Notes under the pieces: generated by a model
The model's database searches: none
Told to the model about the DNA's origin: nothing
Seen by the model: the letters and a program-made list of their open reading frames with translations, nothing else
Shown: in pieces, positions 56,071-63,402 of the stretch
Numbering within the stretch: position 1 is the first letter of the stretch
Layout: each line of letters starts with the position of its first letter
NCBI RefSeq assembly: GCF_001411495.1
Contig: NZ_CP012981.1
Coordinates: 744,001-808,000, forward strand
From: Burkholderia cepacia ATCC 25416
GTDB lineage: Bacteria > Pseudomonadota > Gammaproteobacteria > Burkholderiales > Burkholderiaceae
Length of the DNA: 64,000 bases
Reading direction: 5' to 3'
Program-made: the position numbers and the translations under genes

Positions 56071-57153
56071 ATGGCATACATCAGCCAGCGCGGCGAGTAT
56101 TGGCGAGCCGAAGTCCGTCGGCGCGGATACAAACCGGTCTATCGATCATTCGACACCAAGCAGCAAGCCCAGCAATGGGCTCGACGCGTGGAGTCCGAGA
56201 TGGATAGCGGCGCCTACGTCGATCGCACCGAAGCCGAGCGCACTACGCTCCGTGAGGCACTGGAGCGGTACCGTCGCGAGATCGTCCCAGAAAAGCGCCA
56301 CCCCTATCAGGAAAATCGGCGCATCGAGCGCTGGATCGACAACCCTCTGTCGTATCGAACTCTCGCCAACTTGCGTGGCGCAGATTTCGCAAAGTACCGA
56401 GACGAACGCCGGGCAGCCGGGCGCGCAGAAAATACCATTCGCCTCGAACTCCAGCTCGTCAGCCACCTCTTTGAGATTGCCCGGAAGGAATGGGGGCTGG
56501 AAAGCCTCCCAAATCCGCTCAAGAACATCCGGAAGCCGTCAGGCAGCCGCGCCCGCGACCGGCGCTTGAACCCGGGGGAATTCGAAGCCTTACACGCGCA
56601 ACTTGCCGCATCAAACAACGTATGGGCCGCCCCGGCCTTCGAGCTGGCAATCGAAACCAGCTTGAGGCAGGGCACGTTGTTCAGCCTTCAGTGGCCATGG
56701 ATCGACCTCAAATCCCGCCTCATCACATTCCCTGCAGAGGCTCGCGGAAGCGACAACAAGGGCGTTCCGAGTGTTCTGCCCCTTTCAAGTCGGGCAGTGA
56801 CGGTACTGCGCCATCTCGCCGCGCTCGCCGAAGCACCGATGCGACTTGAAGATCCTCGCGCCAATTTCGGTCCAGTGAATGTCGATCCGAGCAGGCTCAA
56901 AGGGCCGGTCTTTCAAACCACGGCCAATGCCGTGCTCTGCGTCTGGAAGCGAAGCCTTCAGAAAGTGAGCAAGTCCCTTCCCAACGTCAAAGAGCTTCGA
57001 TGGCATGACTTACGTCACGAGGCAGCGTCCAGATTGTTTGAGAAGGGCCTGCATCCCATGGAAGTTGCGAGCATCACGGGACACAAGAGCATGCAGATGC
57101 TCAAGCGCTATACGCATCTGCGGCCGGAAAGCCTCCTCGAAAGACTCGGCTGA
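56071..57153 (+). CDS. Tyrosine integrase of island 2
   Basis: A 360-residue phage-type tyrosine recombinase. N-terminal SAM-like region (MAYISQRGEYWRAEVRRRGY), then the catalytic domain: Arg in IETSLRQGTLFSLQW, His-x-x-Arg in WHDLRHEAASRLF, His in ITGHKSMQMLKRY, Tyr in KRYTHLRPE. The ATG at 56071 has GGAG 6 bases upstream. It is only distantly like the island 1 integrase, so it belongs to a different element that uses the same or an adjacent site. Confidence 0.9.
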   Translation: MAYISQRGEYWRAEVRRRGYKPVYRSFDTKQQAQQWARRVESEMDSGAYVDRTEAERTTLREALERYRREIVPEKRHPYQENRRIERWIDNPLSYRTLANLRGADFAKYRDERRAAGRAENTIRLELQLVSHLFEIARKEWGLESLPNPLKNIRKPSGSRARDRRLNPGEFEALHAQLAASNNVWAAPAFELAIETSLRQGTLFSLQWPWIDLKSRLITFPAEARGSDNKGVPSVLPLSSRAVTVLRHLAALAEAPMRLEDPRANFGPVNVDPSRLKGPVFQTTANAVLCVWKRSLQKVSKSLPNVKELRWHDLRHEAASRLFEKGLHPMEVASITGHKSMQMLKRYTHLRPESLLERLG

Positions 57154-57227
57154 CCTGTAGCAGCCCTCGAACCACGGCGACATTCGATTCTCATTTCTAA
57201 GTAGTTCTAATTTATAGGCGTTAGGAA

Positions 57228-57455
57228 ATGGAAAGACTACTGACTTTTGGCCCCCTTCTTATCGCGATCGCTTTGACTGGCTGCGGCAAGAGCGATGAAC
57301 GCAGGCTCTCTGATGCAGTGGCGGCAGACATGGCAGCAAAAGCCGATGCGATCCAGAAAGACAAAGAGCGGTCGACGCGGCGTGCGCACATCGCGGAACA
57401 CCTGAAACCGCTCGTCTACGACCCGAAGACAGGCAAGTACGTCGAGCAGAAGTAG
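57228..57455 (+). CDS. Small lipoprotein
   Basis: A 75-residue protein with a lipoprotein signal (LLIAIALTGCGKSDE; lipobox LTGC, Cys at about 19), then a charged helix-rich domain. Size and position before a VirB6-like gene recall the entry-exclusion or VirB7/TrbK-type lipoproteins of T4SS loci, but the sequence alone does not show this. Confidence 0.7.
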   Translation: MERLLTFGPLLIAIALTGCGKSDERRLSDAVAADMAAKADAIQKDKERSTRRAHIAEHLKPLVYDPKTGKYVEQK

Positions 57456-57531
57456 CAGCAGAGCGGCCCGACGTGGTGCTACCAACACCGCGCCAGGCCT
57501 GACCACAACCCACCTATATGAGAGGTGAATC

Positions 57532-57768
57532 ATGGCTGAGATCAATTTTAACGAAGCTGAACCAGCATCCATAGGAAAGGACAGCGTACTCGCGCTCCGT
57601 GACTGGATTGACGACCTGCAGCTGACGCACGACGGCATGAAGATGCTGCTCAGTCTCGAGACCGGCCTGGACCAGCACGGCGTTCTGCTGAACACGGTCA
57701 AGCTGCTGGCGGCAACGATCGATCGGAAACTCGACGACGGCCGCCGCCTGCTGCCTTCAGCCGACTAA
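57532..57768 (+). CDS. Small hypothetical protein
   Basis: A 78-residue acidic, probably all-helical protein (MAEINFNEAEPASIG, later VLLNTVKLLAATIDRKLDD). A GAGGTGA ribosome site precedes ATG 57532. No family recognised; it lies between the lipoprotein and the VirB6-like gene on the same strand. Confidence 0.6.
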   Translation: MAEINFNEAEPASIGKDSVLALRDWIDDLQLTHDGMKMLLSLETGLDQHGVLLNTVKLLAATIDRKLDDGRRLLPSAD

Positions 57769-57800
57769 CCGACCCGAACTAACGAATTGAGGAATGCAGC

Positions 57801-58892
57801 ATGGCAGATATCTACACCTACGTCGGAACCTCGATAGACAACGCTACAGCCACATGGGTCACGAGCGTTTCTTCGCGCCTGGTCGGAGGCATAACGCCGA
57901 TTGTGCTTCTTGTTTTAACGGTTTGGGTCATGTGGTACGGCTACCGAGTGATGACCGGACTCACCGAATCGCCCGTGATGAACTTTTTACTGACGGCCAT
58001 CAAAATCAGCCTAGTACTCGGTATCGCACTCGGCGTCGGCAACTATCAATCGATGATTGTTGGCGGCGTCCAAGACTTCATCAACGGCATGGCTCAGATT
58101 TTCTGGCCCAGTTCTACATCGCTCTATAGCGCCCTGGACACCTTTAACCAGACGGGAGCGAATCTTGGCATGGCCCTTTGGGATCGTGGCAGCCAGTCCT
58201 TACCTTGGGGTGGCTGGAGCGATGTGTTCGCCGGAAGCGTCGTATTGATTTCCGGCGGGCTCGTCGCGGTGTTCACGCTGGTTGTTATGCTCGTCGCAAA
58301 AATGGCTTTGGTGTTTCTGCTCGCTGTCGGACCGGCGTTCATTGCGTGCCTGGCGTTCCCCACGGTTGCACCTTACTTCGACAAGTGGGTTTCGAAGGTA
58401 CTCAACTATGCCTTCCTACAAGCCATGCTCGTAGGCGCCTGTGGCCTGTTCATGCAAATCGCTCAGTACTTCACCGACCACATGTCGACCAGCATGACGA
58501 GCGGCAACACAAGCCAGTTGGGTGATGCTTTTGACCTGCTGGCCGTCTGCGCCGTACTCGCAGTGGTGATCTGGCAACTGCCACATATCACGTCGGGCTT
58601 GGTAGGCGGCATGGCGCTTGATCACGGCCTCGGCATGGCTCGTCAGGCGATGGGAAACTGGAGCGCTGGCATTCCACAAGTACAACCCAGCAAGCAGTCG
58701 TCATCGGGCGGGGGCCGCGGCGGTGCAGTCGTCGGAAGCAATTCTTCGTCTGACAGTTCCGGAGGAGTGCCGGCCTACCGGCGCGCGAGCACTTTGGCAC
58801 ATCAGCAAAGCACCGATCGAACGACGAGCGCCGCTTCGACAGGGAGCGGCCAGTCCTCGGCGTATCGTCGCAAACCCGGTAGTAACGCCTAA
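57801..58892 (+). CDS. VirB6/TrbL-like type IV secretion membrane protein
   Basis: A 363-residue inner-membrane protein with five to six transmembrane segments and a Gly/Ser-rich, low-complexity C-terminus of about 80 residues. The central FASGSVVLISGG region followed by LVAVFTLVVMLVAKMALVFL and GPAFIACLAF is the TrbL/VirB6 pattern (the motif before it reads DVFAGSVVLISGG). VirB6 is a channel part of conjugative T4SS. No other mating-pair genes lie in the window. Its stop overlaps that of the convergent relaxase gene. Confidence 0.82.
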   Translation: MADIYTYVGTSIDNATATWVTSVSSRLVGGITPIVLLVLTVWVMWYGYRVMTGLTESPVMNFLLTAIKISLVLGIALGVGNYQSMIVGGVQDFINGMAQIFWPSSTSLYSALDTFNQTGANLGMALWDRGSQSLPWGGWSDVFAGSVVLISGGLVAVFTLVVMLVAKMALVFLLAVGPAFIACLAFPTVAPYFDKWVSKVLNYAFLQAMLVGACGLFMQIAQYFTDHMSTSMTSGNTSQLGDAFDLLAVCAVLAVVIWQLPHITSGLVGGMALDHGLGMARQAMGNWSAGIPQVQPSKQSSSGGGRGGAVVGSNSSSDSSGGVPAYRRASTLAHQQSTDRTTSAASTGSGQSSAYRRKPGSNA

Positions 58893-60013
58893 CGCTCCTT
58901 GCCATTTTGACCGGATCGACGCGGACCCTGCGTCGTTCGCTCGGACTGCTCGTCGCCCTTCGACTGGCCCACTTGCCGGGCCAGTCGCTCATTAAAGGCC
59001 GCACGCAGCTTTTCCTGATCCGCCGGCGGATTGTTCGCTATCCTGCGCTCAAATGCATCTCGTTGGAGGGCTGCGACACGTTGCTCGAATATCTGGCGCG
59101 CCGCATCCTGCACCGCCGCAGATTGCCCACCGACATGCTCTTCAAACTGCTCTCGTAGCATTTGCGCCGTCGCTGACGGCGCCGCTGCTTTGCTTCTTCG
59201 CTGCGCTCGCTCGGTTTCCAGATCGATTACTTCGGCACGCACATTCGGCACCAGTGCACTCAGCTCTCGTCGCGCTTGCCGCAAATCCGCGCGCGCCGCT
59301 CGTAGCTCAAGAACCTTCGCACGACCGTCGCCGCGCCACTGACTGGGTAGCTGCTTAGCTTCCGGCTCCATCGCTAGCCCGCGCTCGGCATAGCTGCGCA
59401 TGTCGATCCGCGCATCGTGTCCGGCGCGATGCAGGTGAGCATTTGCCGTTTCCTGCCAGCGGCCACGTAGTGCCTTCAGGTCGGCGGCCCGCTCACCACG
59501 CGTCAAAGTCTGCCCTGCATGCGGACCATAGCCTTTGCGCGCCCCACCCTTCTCCGGGGCCTTGGCGTTGTAGCGTTTGAAGTATTGATCCGGATCGCGC
59601 TCGATCCCGTCACGCTGGCGCTCACTGAACATCAGATGCACATGAGGCTGCTCTTTGCCATCCGCAGCGGTCGGAGAGTGAATCGCCCACTGATATGCGT
59701 GGTGATTGCCAATCTCTTGCCGCACGAACTCACGCACCAGGTCGGCGCGCTGCTCTGGTGTTAACTCGCGCGGCAGCGCGATCTCCATTTCGCGGTACGT
59801 TGTGCCGTTGCTCCGTTCGTTTGCGTCTGCGGCGAGCCAGAACTGCTGCGGGTCGTGCGTGGCCCAAGCGGGCATATTGCCTGCCTCGGTCGCTTCGAGC
59901 ACCTCGCCACGGTCGAGCCGGTTCGCATACCGGCCCACCCGTGAAATATAGGCGGCATGAGGCGCAGCCTTGCCCGCCTTTCCAACTTTCACACTCAGAC
60001 GACCTATTGCCAC
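58889..60013 (-). CDS. mobA: MOBQ-family relaxase (MobA/MobL)
   Basis: A 374-residue relaxase-like protein with the MobA/MobL N-terminus: AIGRLSVKVGKAGKAAPHAA, then Tyr22 (AAYISR) as candidate nicking residue, and the metal-binding HxH motif HVHLMFSERQRDG. The rest is a coiled-coil, Arg/Ala-rich tail. GTG 60013 is chosen because AAGG lies 7 bases upstream and the frame further up only translates the 11-bp repeats. It faces the TraD-like gene across oriT, as in RSF1010. Confidence 0.85.
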   Translation of the reverse strand: MAIGRLSVKVGKAGKAAPHAAYISRVGRYANRLDRGEVLEATEAGNMPAWATHDPQQFWLAADANERSNGTTYREMEIALPRELTPEQRADLVREFVRQEIGNHHAYQWAIHSPTAADGKEQPHVHLMFSERQRDGIERDPDQYFKRYNAKAPEKGGARKGYGPHAGQTLTRGERAADLKALRGRWQETANAHLHRAGHDARIDMRSYAERGLAMEPEAKQLPSQWRGDGRAKVLELRAARADLRQARRELSALVPNVRAEVIDLETERAQRRSKAAAPSATAQMLREQFEEHVGGQSAAVQDAARQIFEQRVAALQRDAFERRIANNPPADQEKLRAAFNERLARQVGQSKGDEQSERTTQGPRRSGQNGKER

Positions 60014-60069
60014 GAAGACACCTTTTCCGAAAGCACCGCGCCCAAAAGAAAGCCAAACGGCACATCGAT

Positions 60070-60179
60070 GGAACAAGACAGGAACATCAACGGAACACCG
60101 GAGGAACACCGGAGGAACACCGGAGGAACACCGGAGGAACACGATGGGAACATCAGTGGAACATTAATAGAACCTCGAT
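60070..60179. repeat. Ten 11-bp repeats in exact phase
   Basis: GGAAC begins at 60070, 60081, 60092, 60103, 60114, 60125, 60136, 60147 and 60158, and AGAAC at 60169, always 11 apart. Four units from 60092 to 60135 are identical (GGAACACCGGA); outer units vary in the last five bases. A degenerate unit (GGCAC) starts at 60059. It lies between the relaxase start and oriT, so it is a candidate binding array for a replication or relaxosome protein. Confidence 0.88.
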
Positions 60180-60190
60180 AGCAGTTACCA

Positions 60191-60208
60191 TTTTCGCGTA
60201 CGCGAAAA
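60191..60208. repeat. 18-bp palindrome, left copy
   Basis: TTTTCGCGTACGCGAAAA is a perfect palindrome. A near copy with a CA centre lies at 63420-63437. It is 20 bases from oriT and may be a repressor operator. Confidence 0.65.
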
Positions 60209-60227
60209 TCCGCCCGGAGGGCCGCGC

Positions 60228-60264
60228 GTTTCTCGGCTTGCCGAGAAACAACTAAGCGCGCCTT
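60228..60264 (+). other. oriT of the MOBQ/RSF1010 type
   Basis: GTTTCTCGG, loop CTTG, CCGAGAAAC form a perfect 9-bp hairpin, followed 4 bases later by TAAGCGCGCCTT. The RSF1010 oriT has the same layout: a GTTTCTCG/CGAGAAAC hairpin followed by TAAGTGCGCCCT, in which the nick is made. It lies between the relaxase and the TraD-like gene. Confidence 0.82.
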
Positions 60265-60339
60265 CTGCTCTGCAGAAGGATACGCCTCCGCGCTATGTTG
60301 CACCATATAATTAGGATTACGGTATATAGAGGAGTGACC

Positions 60340-60870
60340 ATGATCACTGATTGGGTAGAGAATCGCGTCGCCTACATTCGCGGCTTGAAAAAGCCAACCG
60401 ATCGACAACGCATGCTGTTACTGTTGACTGAGAAGCGATTTCGCTCTGCAGACGATAATCGAAAGTTGGCGACGCTGATCAAGGCGGAAAAAGCGGAAGA
60501 GCGCGCGCAGAAGGCACGAGCTGAAGCAGCACGTGTTGTGACAGCCGTGAAGCAGGCAGAGCGCAAAGCACGGAATCACGAACTGTATAAGGCAGCCGGC
60601 CTGCTGATACTCGCAGGGCTGGTCGATAGCGCCACTGGTAAGCCGCTACGTGATCGTGGCGAACTTCTGGGGGCACTACTCGACATGGCTGAGAGGAAAC
60701 GCGACGAGAAAACCGTCAGCGAGTGGAAGCGTGCTGGCGACGCGCGGCTCGATGAACGTGCCGTGACCGAAAAGGCAGCGACGATGCTTTATGTTGACGC
60801 CGCGTTTGAACAGTTCGGGCGCATACTCGTCGAGCAAGCTGACCACATGACTAGAGCCAGGACAACGTGA
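60340..60870 (+). CDS. TraD-like mobilization accessory protein
   Basis: A 176-residue basic protein with a long helix (AEKAEERAQKARAEAARVV), then RKARNHELYKAAGLLILAGL and GELLGALLDMAERK, matching the small conjugal transfer TraD family of MOBQ modules (not the large coupling ATPase of the same name). A strong GAGGAG lies 9 bases before ATG 60340. It starts just past oriT, divergent from mobA. Confidence 0.78.
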   Translation: MITDWVENRVAYIRGLKKPTDRQRMLLLLTEKRFRSADDNRKLATLIKAEKAEERAQKARAEAARVVTAVKQAERKARNHELYKAAGLLILAGLVDSATGKPLRDRGELLGALLDMAERKRDEKTVSEWKRAGDARLDERAVTEKAATMLYVDAAFEQFGRILVEQADHMTRARTT

Positions 60871-61190
60871 AGAACGACCAAACAAATCTCATCGATTGCG
60901 TACTGCTGGGACTCCCTCGTACGGAATTGCCACTGAACATCGATACGCCGATTACGCGAAACGGCCTGCCGGTCCTATCGAACTCGCGCACTGCCCGCCC
61001 GGTCGCGCTCGAACTGGTCAATCAATTGCGAGATGAGAATTCACTTTCGTCTCACGGAGTGAGATCATCCAACATGGTGATACCGATCAATAGTCAAGAA
61101 TCGAAGTCGAAAATTCTTGGTCCAACACGACCTGGGGAAAGCGATGATCACGGGGATTGCAAAAATCAAGGGGCTTGGCGTTTACCATAA
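60867..61190 (+). pseudogene. Probable truncated mobilization-region gene
   Basis: GTG 60867 overlaps the TraD-like stop. The first 50 or so residues (LIDCVLLGLPRTELPLNID onward) look like real coding in the same GC-rich style as traD. After about 61030 the base use turns AT-rich and the frame runs into the start of the ATPase gene, overlapping it by 47 bases. The simplest reading is a gene whose 3' part was replaced when the ATPase gene arrived. Confidence 0.45.
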
Positions 61191-63402
61191 CTACACCAAA
61201 CCTGCCGGCACGCAGGATTTTGGGATTAAAAATCTAATTTATGGGTGGAACTATTCAGGAAAAACCACTCTCTCAAGACTCTTTGCTCAACTCGAATCCA
61301 AAAAGTCAAACCCCGACCTCGCTGGCTGCGAATTCAGTCTCGAAACGACCGACCAACCGATCACTGAAAATAATTTCGACCAGTGCAATTTAACTGTTCG
61401 AGTCTTTAACTCAGATTTTATTCGGGGAAATCTGCATTTCGAAGGAAGCAGCTTCAATCCGATTCTTTTATTGGGTGAAGAATCGGAGGATGCGCAAAAG
61501 AGGATCGACAAACTTTCCATCAGAATAAAAAAATCCGAAACCACCACAAAGAAACTCAACGAGCGCAGCGAAGAAATTAAAGATAGCATTTCCAACGCAA
61601 AAACCGAAGCAGCAAAAAATATTCGGCAACTGCTTAAGATTGACCCTTACACCGCCACACACCTGAATAGTGATGTTCTCAATCTTGGAAATGACTCGAA
61701 GTTACTTTCCGAAAATGAACTTACTGATTATCTTGGTCTTGCCTTAACCTCGAACAGCAACAAACCCACTACGGTCGATAGGATCGAAGTCACCCCTTCA
61801 ATTGATGCCCTTTGGACCGAAGCGGTCAAGGTTCTGGCAGCTACACCGAGCTTCTCAAATACGCTCAAGCATTTGGATGACAATCCAATCATTGAGCGAT
61901 GGGTCGAAACAGGTCTTCACATCCATCAAGAAGCTGGCACCTGCGAATTCTGTGGAAACTCCGTTACCGATGAGCGCCTAGAAGCATTTCGCGCTCACTT
62001 CTCAAAAGACCTCGCCGAACACAAACGGAAAGTCGAGGATTTGCTCAGGCGTGTGCGGGCAGCGGAGATCAAACTCACGTTGCCAAAGGAAGCCGAGCTC
62101 AACTCGCAATTCCGGGAACTCTACAAAGCTACGGCTAGCGCTTTGCCTGCCGCCATTGAGGCGTTCAATGCAGCAGTGAATACCTTAGCGAAGGATGTTG
62201 AACGTAAAGTCGGCGATTCTCGCAAATCAATAGAGCCGGCCCCATTGGCAGCCGGACTGGCAAAGGCCATCATTGATGCGGTCTCCGGAATTAACGCCGT
62301 TATCGACAGCAATAACAAGCTTGCGACGAATTTCGATTCAGCCAAAATCGATGCGATCAAACGCGTTAGAAATCACTTCGTCCAGCAGTTTGCCGACTCC
62401 CAGATCCAGGCAGGGTATGACGACAAGAAAAAGAAACTCACTACCCGAGCGGAACGGTTGAAAATATATGCGCAAGGGCTGCAATCTGAGGTTGAGAAAC
62501 TACAGGCTCTGATTAGTCGAGCTCAGCTCGGTCGAGAGAAGATTAATGAGCGCCTCGCCTCGATGCTGGGTAGTGAAGCCGTTCAAATCGAAGTCGTCAA
62601 GGATTCGACATCGGAGCAAGAGCGATTTCGGTTAGTTCGGAAAAGTGGCAAGGTCGCCCGAAATCTCAGCGACGGCGAACGCACCGCCATTGCGTTTTCT
62701 TACTTCCTGACCAAGCTACAAGAACTCCAACCTGACGAGTTCAAAGAAACTATCGTCTATATAGACGATCCGATCTCGAGCTTGGATGCGAATCATATCT
62801 TCCAGGTTACTGCCGCGATTCGCACTATGTTCTTCAAACAGGAAGACAAGAATTCTCCTTGGACGACTACTTGCAAGCAATTGTTCGTCTCGACTCATAA
62901 TTTTGAGTTTTTTAACTTGCTTCGAGAGATCAAACCAGAAGGAGCAAAGCAAGGCGCCCGACTTTATCTAGTCAAACGAGTGGATAACAAATCATCAACA
63001 TTTTGCAACATGCCACCTTCGCTTTCTCGCTACCAATCAGAATACCATTTCCTTTTTGAAACAATCTACCGATTTCATGAAGCACCGGACAAAACCAATC
63101 ATGAGGTGCTTATGCTGCTACCAAATGCAGTACGTCGATTCGTCGAGCTTTACACCTACTCAAGGCTACCTGGCGTGATGAATGAGACAGTTGATCAGCG
63201 AGCTGAGGCACTTTTTGGCACCGAGAAGGCGAAGCGCATCCTCAAAGTTTTCCACTACTTTAGCCATGCCAACACTATTGACAGACTCGTCGGAAACAAC
63301 GAATTGATATTCGATGTCGAGCATGCCATTAGAGACCTAGTTGAAGCCATTTCAGAGACAGACAAGAAGCACATGGATGCGCTAATGGCCTCGCTAGACT
63401 AA
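61144..63402 (+). CDS. Zinc-hook ABC ATPase, RloC/PrrC-like anticodon nuclease candidate
   Basis: A 752-residue protein: Walker A GWNYSGKTT at 34-42, long coiled coils around a zinc-hook CEFC (267-270), ABC signature ARNLSDGERTA, Walker B and D-loop VYIDDPISSLDANH and an H-loop VSTHN. C-terminal to the ATPase lies R664-x3-E668 in AVRRFVELYTY and His704/His708 in KVFHYFSHAN, resembling the Arg-Glu-His triad of the anticodon nucleases PrrC and RloC. RloC uniquely has a zinc hook. It would cut tRNA under phage attack. ATG 61144 has GGGGA upstream. Base use is AT-rich against its neighbours, a sign of transfer. Confidence 0.7.
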   Translation: MITGIAKIKGLGVYHNYTKPAGTQDFGIKNLIYGWNYSGKTTLSRLFAQLESKKSNPDLAGCEFSLETTDQPITENNFDQCNLTVRVFNSDFIRGNLHFEGSSFNPILLLGEESEDAQKRIDKLSIRIKKSETTTKKLNERSEEIKDSISNAKTEAAKNIRQLLKIDPYTATHLNSDVLNLGNDSKLLSENELTDYLGLALTSNSNKPTTVDRIEVTPSIDALWTEAVKVLAATPSFSNTLKHLDDNPIIERWVETGLHIHQEAGTCEFCGNSVTDERLEAFRAHFSKDLAEHKRKVEDLLRRVRAAEIKLTLPKEAELNSQFRELYKATASALPAAIEAFNAAVNTLAKDVERKVGDSRKSIEPAPLAAGLAKAIIDAVSGINAVIDSNNKLATNFDSAKIDAIKRVRNHFVQQFADSQIQAGYDDKKKKLTTRAERLKIYAQGLQSEVEKLQALISRAQLGREKINERLASMLGSEAVQIEVVKDSTSEQERFRLVRKSGKVARNLSDGERTAIAFSYFLTKLQELQPDEFKETIVYIDDPISSLDANHIFQVTAAIRTMFFKQEDKNSPWTTTCKQLFVSTHNFEFFNLLREIKPEGAKQGARLYLVKRVDNKSSTFCNMPPSLSRYQSEYHFLFETIYRFHEAPDKTNHEVLMLLPNAVRRFVELYTYSRLPGVMNETVDQRAEALFGTEKAKRILKVFHYFSHANTIDRLVGNNELIFDVEHAIRDLVEAISETDKKHMDALMASLD

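Noticed and set aside
60070..60179. CRISPR array.
   Set aside because: Units are 11 bp with no spacers and no cas genes nearby.
60004..60408. Frames with repeated peptides (e.g. SSGVPPVFLRC) across the 11-bp repeats.
   Set aside because: The peptides repeat every 11 residues only because 11-bp units read in three frames; no ribosome site, and the block is better explained as a DNA-binding array.
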